Positions 54,179-63,140 of a stretch of DNA of 64,000 nucleotides are shown here, in pieces. Position 1 is the stretch's first letter; every line of letters begins with the position of its first letter. The translations under genes and the position numbers were made by a program. Source of the DNA: Streptomyces canus 299MFChir4.1 (GTDB lineage: Bacteria > Actinomycetota > Actinomycetes > Streptomycetales > Streptomycetaceae); assembly GCF_000383615.1 (NCBI RefSeq), contig NZ_KB911592.1:1-64000 (forward strand), in the 5' to 3' direction. The notes beneath the pieces were generated by a model. That model saw only the letters and a program-made list of their open reading frames with translations. It made no database searches and was not told where the DNA came from.

Positions 54179-55216
54179 TCACGTCGTGCCGCGGACAGTC
54201 AAGCTCGGGGTCAGGACGATGGGGGGTGGCAACTCGCCGGCGAGGAGTCGGTCGACTTGGTGGATGGCCAACTCGCCCAGTCGTCGCTTGTCGAGATGGA
54301 GGGTGGTCAGTGGCGGGTCCACCAGATCGACGACGCTCAGTCCGTCGTAGCCGACCAACGCGCAGTCGTCCGGTACGCGGACGCCGAGCCGGCGGGCGGC
54401 CCGGAGCGCGCCGATCGCCACCAGGTCGTTGAAGGCGACCACGGCGGTGAGGTCCGGTCGCCCGGCATGCAGCGCCTCGAACGCGGCGGCGCCCCCAGCC
54501 GGGGACTGCTCGGCCATGACAATCCAATCCTCGTCAACGGGCAGCGCATGTTCGCCGACGACTTCGAGGAAGGTACGACGCCGGACCATCGGTGCGCTCA
54601 AGCACTCGCAGTCGATCATGCCGATCCGCCGGTGACCCGCGGCGACGAGGTGCTGCATCCCTGCCCGGATCCCGGCCGCGGTGTCGATGTGGACCAAGGC
54701 GTGGTTCGACGAGTCCAGCCCGCGGTCGACCAGTACCAGCGGCACGTTGCCCGCGTACGGCTCGAGCTGCGCATCGGCATGGGTGATGTAGCCGACCAGA
54801 GCGTCGACCTGCTGGCCGAGTGAGCGGACCAGGGCAAGCTCACGGGACCGGTCGTTCTCGGTGCTGGCGACGAGCACCTGCCAGTCCCGCGCGTCCGCGG
54901 CCGCGATCACTCCTGCCACGAACTCCGGGAAGAAGGGGTTGACCACGTCGGGGACGATGAGCCCGACGGATACGACGTCCGGGCGGACCAGCCCGCGGCC
55001 GAACCGGCTGGGCCGGTACCGCAACTGCCTTGCGACATCGAGCACGCGTTGCTGAGTCCCCGGGTCGATCTCCCCCTTGCCGTTGATCGCCCGGGAGACG
55101 GTCTGATGAGACACGCCTGCCGCCTGAGCGACGTCGCGGAGCGTGACACGCTTGACGGTTCTCACACCTCGCGCCTGCTGGTCTTCCGTTTCTCGCTGTC
55201 CGGCCACGCTGCCCAC
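54179..55216 (-). CDS. LacI-family regulator
   Basis: 345 residues. DNA-binding head TLRDVAQAAGVSHQTVSRAI, then the sugar-binding domain with VGLIVPDVVNPFFPE, HLVAAGHRRIGMI, AVVAFNDLVAIGAL and ALVGYDGLSVVDL. Complete to the C-terminus. GTG 55216 is the likely start. It faces a divergent promoter with tandem operator-like repeats, but the divergent gene is truncated, so the regulator may be an orphan. Confidence 0.88.
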   Translation of the reverse strand: MGSVAGQRETEDQQARGVRTVKRVTLRDVAQAAGVSHQTVSRAINGKGEIDPGTQQRVLDVARQLRYRPSRFGRGLVRPDVVSVGLIVPDVVNPFFPEFVAGVIAAADARDWQVLVASTENDRSRELALVRSLGQQVDALVGYITHADAQLEPYAGNVPLVLVDRGLDSSNHALVHIDTAAGIRAGMQHLVAAGHRRIGMIDCECLSAPMVRRRTFLEVVGEHALPVDEDWIVMAEQSPAGGAAAFEALHAGRPDLTAVVAFNDLVAIGALRAARRLGVRVPDDCALVGYDGLSVVDLVDPPLTTLHLDKRRLGELAIHQVDRLLAGELPPPIVLTPSLTVRGTT

Positions 55217-55330
55217 TCACTTCTGTTGCTGTGCCGCCCTGCGCCCAAGTGAATCAGGTTCACACCGGCCTGCGGCACCGTGAGCCGCCCGGCGGCGGGC
55301 GTTGACGGCATCCGCTCCCCTGAGCAAGAA

Positions 55331-55360
55331 TCACGTTAGCGGTCACGTTAACGGTAACGG
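55331..55360 (+). promoter_or_regulatory. Tandem operator-like repeats in the divergent LacI promoter
   Basis: TCACGTTAGCGG and TCACGTTAACGG (55331-55354) are direct repeats with one difference, followed by another TAACGG (55355-55360). CGTTAACG at 55346-55353 is palindromic, like many LacI-type half-site arrangements. Confidence 0.5.
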
Positions 55361-55380
55361 ACCTAACGAAGGAGATCGCA

Positions 55381-55632
55381 GTGGCTTCTCTGAGGGGCCC
55401 TAAACCGCACGAACCTCACCAAACGTTCCGTGGCGTGTTCAGCAGCTGGCAGGCAAAGGCCGGCGTCTTTTCGGCACTGCCGGACGCACCTGTCGAGCCG
55501 GACGATCCGCGGCCTTGGTGGCATCGATTGAGCGTTCGGCTACAGAAGCCGAGCAGGGGTGAACGTGCGCCCGGACGCTCCACGGCGTGTTTCCGGGGCG
55601 GCCCCGCTCCCAGTGCGGATGGACGGAGCTGA
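55381..55632 (+). pseudogene. 5' stub of the LacI-controlled gene
   Basis: GTG 55381, with AAGGAG 7 bases before it, opens an 83-codon frame (VASLRGPKPHEPH, then QTFRGVFSSW) without a recognisable domain. Start signals are excellent but the body looks like out-of-frame sequence, so the original gene was probably cut off near here. Confidence 0.45.
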
Positions 55633-56041
55633 CGCCCGGGAACGGCGCATCCACACCCGCCTCGCCCACTTGAGCTGGGCGTTCTCTCTTCGGAGAATCA
55701 GCAGCTCGTCGGTGGTCGGCCGGACATCCTGCTCGCCGCGGTCGACAGCGAGCTTCTCGATCTGCGAGACCCTATGTCTTTGGTCAAGCGGGTCGGGTGT
55801 GGGTACGGGGCGCCCTGAACCCTGTGGCCGCCCATGCTGACGGTCAGGTGGGCCGAGGGCTCCGCAGAGCTCGCGGCATTCGTGCGGGGTGCGGTCGACG
55901 GCCGCCCCTCCGGGTCTTCACTTCCCAGCTGAGGGTCGGCGTGGAGACGACAGTCGTCGTTCAGTGAGCTGGTCGAGGGTGGGGAGACGGAAGAAGGTTG
56001 GGATGCCGGCGCTCTCCGACGCGCCGGCATCCCTCATCCGA
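55633..56041. other. Region without an intact gene, ending in a terminator
   Basis: One plus-strand frame near 55690-55815 (DILLAAVDSELLDLRDP) looks codon-biased but has no start. The far end is the terminator of the GH43-AbfB gene. Confidence 0.35.
56000..56033 (-). terminator. Terminator of the GH43-AbfB gene
   Basis: A 13-base perfect stem (56000-56012 with 56021-56033), 9 bases beyond the minus-strand stop. Confidence 0.75.
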
Positions 56042-57475
56042 TCAGTTCGTCACACGGAAGGTGGCGTCGCTGCGTGCTGTCGTGGTGGTGATCGGGTCGA
56101 GCTTCAGGTAGTAGGCGTAGTGGCGGATGTACCTGTCAGGGAAGTTGTACGACTGGAACGACGACCAGGTGGGTTCGGCGAGTCCGGCGACCTGGCGGAA
56201 GGTGGCGTCGGCGGCGAACTGGGCGGTGCCGTCGTTGTAGACCAGCTGGAAGTCGTAGTTGGAGTGCCTCAGGAAGTATCCGGGGTAGTTCACCGACTCG
56301 AAGGAGACGGTGCCCGAGCCCGTCAGGCCGGTTCGCATCCGGAAGCGGGAGTCCTCGACGGGGCTGACGTCGGGGTCGATGCGCACGTCGAAGTTGGTGT
56401 GCCGCAGGTAGCGGTCCTGGAAGTTGAACGACTGGAGTCGGTTGGCCGCGATGTTGGGCCAGCGGGCCAGCACGCGACTCTCCTCGGCGGCGGTCAGGTT
56501 CATGATCCAGCCGTGGCGCTTCTTCGTGCCGCCCATGGTGTAGCTTCCCGACGCCTGCCTCTGGTAGGCGGCGGGGTTGGACGGGTCGGTCGTCACGACC
56601 GGCATGTAGCCGCCGCTGGTGGCGTACTGGTCGAGGTAGAGGGCCCACTTGTTGGTGCCGTTGAACTTCATCCACATCGGCCCCTCGACCTGGGAGCCGG
56701 TCAGACCGATGCCGGAGAGGTCACCGAGCTTGGTCCAGGTTCCGAGGATGGAGTTGCTGCCTTCGAGGGTGATCTGTCCGTCGCCGGAGGCGCGTACGTA
56801 GCGGTAGTTCCCCACTCCGGAGGGCATCTCGATGATCTGGGTGTCGATGATTTCCTGAGTGCCGGGGCGCTCGATGTAGGTCTGCGGGGTGGTGATGGTG
56901 CGGAAGTCGCTGGTGCGGGCGTAGAAGATGCGGTGCTTTGTCTTGCCGTCGAGAGGCACGTTCGTCGCCCAGTACAGGACGTAGCTGTTGGTCTGCGGGT
57001 CCCAGATCGCCTCGGGCGCCCAGGCGTTGCGGCCGTCGGGGATGGCACCGGCGACGTTGAGCAGCCACGGCTTCGACCAGGTGACCAGGTCGGTGGACTC
57101 CCACACCACCAGGTTGCGGCTGCCGTTGTTGATGGAGGAGTCCCAGGTCTGCCCGCAGCTGATGCACAGGTCGGTCGCGATGATCCAGTACTTGCTGCCG
57201 TCGGGGGATCTCACGAATGCGGGGTCGCGCACTCCCTGCGTACCGACCGTGGAGCGCAGGACCATGCCGCCACCGTTGAGGTCGCTCCAGTGCAGGCCGT
57301 CCGTGCTGTGCGAGAGGTACATCTGCTGATTGGTCGCCCCCTCGCCGGTGAAGTGCACCATCAGGTAGCCGGGGTCGGCGGCGGCTGCGCGCTGAGGTGC
57401 GGTCAGGGACTGGGAGGTGAAGAAGAGGCCGACGGCGACCAATATCGCCGCGATCCGGGTGAGAGCCCTCGACAT
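56042..57475 (-). CDS. Secreted GH43-like arabinan-active enzyme with AbfB (CBM42) domain
   Basis: 477 residues. Signal peptide to about 32, a five-bladed propeller (about 35-330) with GVRDPAFVRSPDG, AWAPEAIWDP and VEGPMWMKF (acidic residues placed as in GH43), and an AbfB domain (about 340-477) with three RYLRH-type repeats: DRYLRHTNFDVRID, GYFLRHSNYDF and DRYIRHYAYYLKLD. AbfB domains bind arabinofuranose side chains. AGGAAA precedes ATG 57475. Divergent from the sigma factor that carries the same binding domain. Confidence 0.85.
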   Translation of the reverse strand: MSRALTRIAAILVAVGLFFTSQSLTAPQRAAAADPGYLMVHFTGEGATNQQMYLSHSTDGLHWSDLNGGGMVLRSTVGTQGVRDPAFVRSPDGSKYWIIATDLCISCGQTWDSSINNGSRNLVVWESTDLVTWSKPWLLNVAGAIPDGRNAWAPEAIWDPQTNSYVLYWATNVPLDGKTKHRIFYARTSDFRTITTPQTYIERPGTQEIIDTQIIEMPSGVGNYRYVRASGDGQITLEGSNSILGTWTKLGDLSGIGLTGSQVEGPMWMKFNGTNKWALYLDQYATSGGYMPVVTTDPSNPAAYQRQASGSYTMGGTKKRHGWIMNLTAAEESRVLARWPNIAANRLQSFNFQDRYLRHTNFDVRIDPDVSPVEDSRFRMRTGLTGSGTVSFESVNYPGYFLRHSNYDFQLVYNDGTAQFAADATFRQVAGLAEPTWSSFQSYNFPDRYIRHYAYYLKLDPITTTTARSDATFRVTN

Positions 57476-57917
57476 ACGTTTCCTGTCTTTCTGCGGGTGC
57501 CGGGACGAGTTGCGAGCCGAGCCTCAGGCGCGTGACCACTGGAAGCCGGCACCGCCGACGCCAACCGGCGCCGACGACGACGCCGAGGCGAACAGCCGAC
57601 GGACGAGCTGTTCCACATCGGCTCATGCCGAGGCAATGCCCATGACAAGCTCATCCTTGTCTGCGCTTTGTTCGAAATATCGCACCTTGTTCGTGAATTC
57701 GGCGAAAAGTTAGGGCTGGGTAAGAGCCGGTGTCAAGAGTCGTACGTACAGGAGACGCGCCAATGCGTCGCGCATAACGGAAAACACCACGGAAACACGG
57801 ATTGGTCGAAGGCCGTGGGGCGGCACCTGAGAAGCCGCCCAGGCAGATCCTCCGGGTTCGCTCCTGACACACTGTCGCCCGCGGACATCGGCAAGGCGAC
57901 GGGACAGGTGGGGCGGG
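57476..57917. other. Divergent control region between GH43-AbfB and the sigma-AbfB gene
   Basis: 442 bases with no intact gene. Holds the palindrome at 57763-57775, with AGGAG upstream and a possible 4-codon leader frame. Promoters for both genes should be here. Confidence 0.5.
57763..57775. promoter_or_regulatory. Palindrome ATGCGtcgCGCAT
   Basis: Perfect 5-base arms around a 3-base centre, about 143 bases before the sigma-AbfB start. The same bases form ATG-CGT-CGC-GCA-TAA, a possible leader peptide behind AGGAG. Confidence 0.35.
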
Positions 57918-59483
57918 GTGCGCTCGCAGGACACACAGGAACGGCCGGACATCACCGTCGTCATGGCGGCGCGGGCCGGGGACCGGCAGGCTTCGGAACA
58001 ACTGGTACGGGACTGTCTGCCGTTGGTCTACAACATCGTCGGACGGGCCCTGGACGGGCACAGCGATGTCGACGACGTGGTCCAGGAGACGATGATGCGG
58101 GTCCTGGACGGGTTGCCGGGACTGGAGCAACCGGACCGGTTCCGGTCCTGGCTCGTCGCCATCACCGTGCGGCAGATCCGTGACCGGTGGCGCAGAGGGC
58201 GCACTGGGCTCACCGTGGAATCCCTGGAGGAGAACGCCTCGGAACCGGTCCCACAGGCCGACTTCTCCGACCTGGCGATTCTCCGGCTCGCGCTGTCGGG
58301 CCAGCGGCGCGAAGCGGTGGAGGCGACCCGCTGGCTGGAGGACGAGGAACGCGAGGTGCTCTCGCTGTGGTGGATGGAGAGCGCCGGTGAACTGACCCGC
58401 GGCGAGCTCTCGGTGGCCTGCGGCCTCACCCCCCAGCATGCCGCCGTCCGGGTCCAGCGGGTCAAGGAACGGCTGGAGACGGCACGCACCGTCGTACGAG
58501 CCGTGACGGCCTCGCCGCGCTGCCCGGACCTGGCCGCCGTACTCACCTCGTGGGACGGACGGCCGTCCGCGCTGTGGCGCAAGCGACTGGCACGCCATGT
58601 CCGCGACTGTCCGCAGTGCCTGTTGAGCTCGTCCGATCTGATACCGGCGGAGGGGCTGCTGGCCGGCCTCGCGCTGGTGCCGGCGCCGGTCGGCCTGGCC
58701 GGCCTGGTCCTTGCCAGGGCGCTGAGGGCGGACTCGGCCGGGGCGGGCGTCGATGCGGGCACGCGCACGGGCACGGCGAGCGGTGCGAGCCGTACGGCGC
58801 GGACGATCGGGAGGCTGGCCGCCAAGCCCGCGGCGGCGGCAGCCGCAGGAGCCGTCACGCTCGCGGCTGCCGGAGTGGCCTGGTACACCGCCGCGGGGCC
58901 CCACGAGCCGGCCGCGCGACCCGCCGTCACGGCCCCGCGGTCGCCCGCCGCCTCGTCCGTGGCGCCATCCCCGAGGGCATCCGCCTCACGGACACCGGCA
59001 CCCACATCGACGCCCACAGCGGCCCCGGCGACGACGGCTGCGGTGCGGTTCCCGGGGCGGCATGTCCTGCGGTCGGTCGACAATCCCGGCTACTACGTGA
59101 GCCAGTCCGGCCGACTCGGCGTCCTGGGCCCGGTCGGCACCACCAGCTCCGCGACCACCCGTCAAGCGGCCACCTTCACCTTCGTTCCCGGCCTGGCCGA
59201 CGCCCGCTGCTACTCGCTCAGGGACGCCACGGGCAGGTATCTGCGCCACTACGCCTTCCGCATTCGGCTGGACACCGACGACCGATCCGCCATCTTCCGG
59301 AAGGACGCCACTTTCTGCCCCCGCCCCGGCTCCACGGTCGGTTCGGTCTCCCTCGAGTCGTACAACTACCCCGGTCGCTACCTCCGTCACCGCGACAACC
59401 TCCAGATGTGGCTCGACCCTTCCGAGACCACGGCCGCCTACCGGGCCAGCCGCTCCTTCGTCCTTGTGACGCCCTGGACCTGA
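57918..59483 (+). CDS. Membrane-anchored ECF-type sigma factor with anti-sigma-like zinc motif and external AbfB sensor domain
   Basis: 521 residues. Sigma region 2 (about 10-90; DVDDVVQETMMRVLDGLPGL) and region 4 (about 125-195; LTRGELSVACGLTPQHAAVR) form an ECF sigma factor. Then comes HVRDCPQC (about 226-233), matching the HX3CX2C motif of zinc-binding anti-sigma factors, a membrane helix (about 303-323), a Pro/Ser/Thr linker and an AbfB (CBM42) domain (about 375-521; RYLRHYAFRIRLD, YNYPGRYLRH). The sensor should lie outside the cell. ECF groups with C-terminal extensions are known in actinobacteria. Likely target: the divergent GH43-AbfB gene and GH62. GTG 57918 follows AGGTGG. Confidence 0.85.
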   Translation: MRSQDTQERPDITVVMAARAGDRQASEQLVRDCLPLVYNIVGRALDGHSDVDDVVQETMMRVLDGLPGLEQPDRFRSWLVAITVRQIRDRWRRGRTGLTVESLEENASEPVPQADFSDLAILRLALSGQRREAVEATRWLEDEEREVLSLWWMESAGELTRGELSVACGLTPQHAAVRVQRVKERLETARTVVRAVTASPRCPDLAAVLTSWDGRPSALWRKRLARHVRDCPQCLLSSSDLIPAEGLLAGLALVPAPVGLAGLVLARALRADSAGAGVDAGTRTGTASGASRTARTIGRLAAKPAAAAAAGAVTLAAAGVAWYTAAGPHEPAARPAVTAPRSPAASSVAPSPRASASRTPAPTSTPTAAPATTAAVRFPGRHVLRSVDNPGYYVSQSGRLGVLGPVGTTSSATTRQAATFTFVPGLADARCYSLRDATGRYLRHYAFRIRLDTDDRSAIFRKDATFCPRPGSTVGSVSLESYNYPGRYLRHRDNLQMWLDPSETTAAYRASRSFVLVTPWT

Positions 59484-59492
59484 CAGTGTCAA

Positions 59493-59520
59493 CCCCGTCG
59501 CGGCACCGGCCCAGACGGGG
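59493..59520 (+). terminator. Possible terminator of the sigma-AbfB gene
   Basis: A 7-base stem (59493-59499 with 59514-59520) ten bases after the stop. Confidence 0.45.
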
Positions 59521-59706
59521 GCAGCAACGGTTTAAGGCCTGCGAATGTTTCTGATCGCGCATCATGCGCGAAGTATTGACGCCGTTCGCAGGTTCTCCCA
59601 TCATCCACTTTGCTCGACACTCCGACCTCTGTTCGGAATAGCGAACACGAAAGAACTGCACCGACATCGCCAGTCCGTAAACCCGCTCAAGGATGACGAG
59701 GTCCCC

Positions 59707-61128
59707 ATGCACTTGGCAAAGTTCAGCCGCAGACGTCCGTCCGTGGTGCTCGCCGCCGCGGTTGCGGCCCTGGTCTCGTTGGCGGCGCTGCTCGTCGCCG
59801 GCCCGGCTCAGGCGGCCGGCAGCGGCGCCTTACGCGGTGTCGGTTCCGGCCGGTGTCTCGATGTGGCGAACGCCGGCCAGGCCGACGGCACGAACGTGCA
59901 GATCTGGGACTGCCACGGCGGGACCAACCAGCAGTGGACGCTGACGGACAGCAACCAGCTGACGGTGTACGGCAACAAGTGCCTCGACGTGCCCGGCCAC
60001 GCCAACACGGCCGGTACCCGGCCGGTGATCTGGTCCTGCAACGGCGGTTCGAACCAGCAGTGGCGGGTGAACTCGGACGGCACGGTCGTCGCCGTGGAGT
60101 CCGGGCTGTGCCTGGACGTCTCGGGTGGCGCCACCGCCAACGGCACGGCGGTGCAGCTGTGGAACTGCGTCGGCGGGAGCAACCAGAAGTGGACCGGCCT
60201 GTCCGGAGGGGGCGGCACGTGTGCACTTCCGTCGACCTACCGGTGGACGTCGACGGGGGCGCTGGCGCAGCCCGCGAACGGGTGGAACTCGGTGAAGGAC
60301 TTCACCAACGTGGTGTACAACGGCAAGCACTTGGTCTACGCCTCGAACGTGTCCGGAGGAACGTCGTACGGCTCGATGGCGTTCAGTCCCTTCACGAACT
60401 GGTCGGACATGGCGTCGGCCGGCCAGACCGGTATGAGCCAGTCCGCGGTGGCGCCCACGCTGTTCTACTTCGCGCCCAAGAACATCTGGGTGCTGGCCTC
60501 CCAGTGGGGTGCCTCGCCCTTCATCTACCGCACGTCGAGCGACCCCACCAACCCCAACGGCTGGTCCGCACCGCAGCCCCTGTTCACCGGCAGCATCCCG
60601 GGCGGCGGCCCGCTCGACCAGACCCTGATCGCTGACGACACGACCATGTACATGTTCTTCGCCGGCGACAACGGCAACATCTACCGGGCGAGCATGCCGA
60701 TCGGGAACTTCCCGGGCAACTTCGGCTCCTCGTATACGACGGTCATGAGCGACACGACGAACAACCTGTTCGAAGCTCCGGAGGTCTACAAGGTCCAGGG
60801 CCAGAACCAGTACCTCATGATCGTTGAGGCGATCGGCGCGAGCGGACGCTACTTCCGCTCGTTCACCGCCTCCAGCCTGAACGGTTCGTGGACCCCGCAG
60901 GCCGCCACCGAGTCCAACCCCTTCGCGGGCAAGGCCAACAGCGGTGCCACCTGGACCAACGACATCAGCCACGGTGACCTGGTCCGCAACAACCCCGACC
61001 AGACCAAGACCATCGACCCCTGCAACCTGCAGCTCCTCTACCAGGGCCTGTCCCCCGCCTCCGTCACCCCGGGCATGCCCTACAACGAGCTGCCCTGGCG
61101 ACCGGGCGTGCTCACCCTGCAGCGTTGA
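59707..61128 (+). CDS. Secreted CBM13-GH62 alpha-L-arabinofuranosidase
   Basis: 473 residues. Signal peptide (cut near AQA-AG, residue 37), a ricin-type CBM13 with three QxW repeats (about 40-165), and a GH62 domain (about 175-473) with base Asp in VKDFTNVVYNG, LFYFAPKNIWVLASQWG and acid Glu in LFEAPEVYK. The layout matches the Streptomyces GH62 enzymes that remove arabinose from arabinoxylan. ATG 59707 follows GAGG. Part of the arabinan module with the sigma-AbfB and GH43-AbfB genes. Confidence 0.92.
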   Translation: MHLAKFSRRRPSVVLAAAVAALVSLAALLVAGPAQAAGSGALRGVGSGRCLDVANAGQADGTNVQIWDCHGGTNQQWTLTDSNQLTVYGNKCLDVPGHANTAGTRPVIWSCNGGSNQQWRVNSDGTVVAVESGLCLDVSGGATANGTAVQLWNCVGGSNQKWTGLSGGGGTCALPSTYRWTSTGALAQPANGWNSVKDFTNVVYNGKHLVYASNVSGGTSYGSMAFSPFTNWSDMASAGQTGMSQSAVAPTLFYFAPKNIWVLASQWGASPFIYRTSSDPTNPNGWSAPQPLFTGSIPGGGPLDQTLIADDTTMYMFFAGDNGNIYRASMPIGNFPGNFGSSYTTVMSDTTNNLFEAPEVYKVQGQNQYLMIVEAIGASGRYFRSFTASSLNGSWTPQAATESNPFAGKANSGATWTNDISHGDLVRNNPDQTKTIDPCNLQLLYQGLSPASVTPGMPYNELPWRPGVLTLQR

Positions 61129-61232
61129 CCAGCGCGATCCAAGCTGATCGTGACGGGGTCCGGTCCGCCGACGCCTAGCCGAGCGGTTAACGGCGTGGGC
61201 GGCTCCACCCGCTGACCGATACTCGCCACCTT

Positions 61233-61267
61233 GAGGAACCCCAGTCGCACGTCGGCCGGGGTTCCTC
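61233..61267 (+). terminator. Terminator after GH62
   Basis: A 10-base perfect stem (61233-61242 with 61258-61267). Confidence 0.7.
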
Positions 61268-61328
61268 TCCTTACCGGTGTGCCGTGAATCCGGAGACCGC
61301 GAGCAGATCACGCTGCAGGACGGCGGGG

Positions 61329-62627
61329 TCAGGTCGTCCGGCGGGTGTCGGTGTGCGAGTAGGGCCCCGGCGTCTGCCTCGCAGGAGCGTGTGCGGCCTT
61401 CCGCGACGGCCGTAACCGCCAGGGCGGCGACAGTCAGGAGGAACAGCAGGGCCCAGGCCGGGGTGAAGCTGCTGGTGAGGTCGACCAGCAGGCCGAGCGC
61501 GGGCGGCACCGTGACTATGGCGATCTGGTTGACGGACATGGCCAGCCCCAGGGCGAAGCCGGTCCTGCCCGGTGGGGCGCTTCGGTGACGTAGGCGACCC
61601 ACGGGCCGTACCAGCCGAATCCGAAGAAGCCGAGCCAGACGAAGACGCCGGAAGCGACGACCGGTGCCCGTCCTGCCGGTGTCATCAGCACGGCGAGCCC
61701 GGCGGTCACGGCGACCATGCAGACCAGCACGATGGCATAGCGCCCCGAACTGCTCCGGTCGCTCCAGGCCGCCAGGCATATCCGCCCCGCGACACCCGCG
61801 CCCTGGGATGCCACCAGGACGAGAGCCGCCTGCCCGGCGCCGACCGATGACACCGTGTGGAGGTGGAGCACTGTCAGGATGCCCACGCCGCACTGCACCG
61901 AGATCAGGCTGGTCCCCGACAGCATGATCTTCACCGCGGACGGTTCACGGAGCATGCACAGCCGGCCGCGGAGCTGTGCCGCGGGCGAGGCTGACGGTTC
62001 CTTGTCCTGCGGGACTGGCAGCGCGGGCGGCCGACGATAGCAGCCCATGAAGAGGCCGGCCCCGAGCAGCGCGACGAAGCCGCCGGTCAGCAGTGTCGCC
62101 CGCCAGCCGAACTCCTCGGCGACGAGTGGGAGTACGGCCGAGGCGAGCGCTGCCCCCAGCGGCAGCCCGGCCTGTCGGATACCCATCGCGAAGCCGCGCT
62201 GTGACGCGTCGAACCAGGAAGCCACCGATTTGCTCCCACCCGGCTGGACGGTGCTGTATCCCGTGCCGACCACCAGCAGTGCGAGCAGCAGGGCGGTGTA
62301 TCCCGGCGCCAGGCTCCCCGCGCCCAGAGCCAGCGCGACCACCCCGGCCCCGATCCCGACCACCCAGCGCTCGCTGTGGCGGTCCAGCAGCTCGCCGGCC
62401 ACCAGCAGCCCGGCCAGCGGCACGAGTTGGGCCGCCGAGACCAGCAGACCCAGCTGCGCCGTGCTCAGGTCCAGGGCACTCTGAAGGTGGACGCCGAGCG
62501 CTCCTATGCCGCCGACGAAGAACCCGGCCGCGGCCTGGGTGAAGGTGGCGATGCCCAGCACGATCCAGCGATAGCGCCACGGGTCGCGGTCCGGGGATCC
62601 GGCGCGTTCGGCGGTTTGTCGTGTCAT
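61329..62627 (-). pseudogene. MFS transporter with frameshifts near its C-terminus
   Basis: From ATG 62627 the minus strand encodes about ten helices of a major facilitator (QLVPLAGLLVAGELLDRHS, STVQPGGSKSVASWF). At VAYVTEAP, near 61578, the frame breaks; the next matching residues, GRTGFALGLAMSVNQIA, lie one frame away, and the natural-looking tail (SHTDTRRTT, stop 61329) is back in the first frame. One base is missing from a short G/C run, with another shift near 61390. Real damage or sequence error. Confidence 0.7.
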
Positions 62628-62642
62628 GCCGACCACACTGTT

Positions 62643-62671
62643 GTAAGGGTCTTGTGCGGCTCAACCCTTAC
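62643..62671. promoter_or_regulatory. Inverted repeat GTAAGGGT/ACCCTTAC before the MFS gene
   Basis: Perfect 8-base arms with a 13-base spacer, starting 16 bases before the MFS start codon. Good operator candidate; regulator unknown. The next stretch to 62821 holds a plus-strand fragment (ALNPWEGIVYAAGEQDRADL) without a family. Confidence 0.5.
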
Positions 62672-62821
62672 GGCGGGGATGCACTGCCGCGCCCGCAGAT
62701 CTCATGCTGGAGCGCCCGGTGTCAGCGGACGATCCCGGCCGCGCCCAGACCGCACTGAACCCCTGGGAGGGGATCGTCTACGCCGCCGGGGAGCAGGATC
62801 GTGCCGATCTGCTGACCTGCA

Positions 62822-63082
62822 TTACCGGGACGCGGAACAGCCGCTCGGTTCCAGGAAGTAGCTGTCGTGTCGGGTCTTGGCTCCAGAGGACCGTGCACCC
62901 AGCTCCACCTTGTACAGGCCGAATTCCCCGCCGGTCGACTCGTTGGTGGCGAGGTAGTGGGTAGAGCCGCCGGGAGAGGAGATGTCCGGTGGGCTGTCGG
63001 CCGGGCGGAAGGCCGCGTTCACTTCGCCCTTGTTGCCGTGGTAGCGGGCTTCCGGGTACTCGAAGTATTCCGGGTACGACAC
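62822..63082 (-). pseudogene. Truncated cupin protein
   Basis: From GTG 63082 the frame contains ARYHGNKGEVNAAF and GGSTHYLATNESTGG and then FGLYKVELGAR, the start of a cupin-domain protein. After SSGAKT, where the first metal-binding His pair should come, the frame leaves the family (RHDSYFLEPSGC) and stops. Confidence 0.6.
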
Positions 63083-63140
63083 GGTGCGCTGGACTCAGTG
63101 TCCGCGAAATTGTTGGGCGGACACGGCTGTTGATCAGGTC

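Noticed and set aside
61170..61195. tRNA-like D-arm (AGCCGAGCGGTTAACGGCG)
   Set aside because: No anticodon arm, no T-loop and no acceptor pairing follow; chance similarity.
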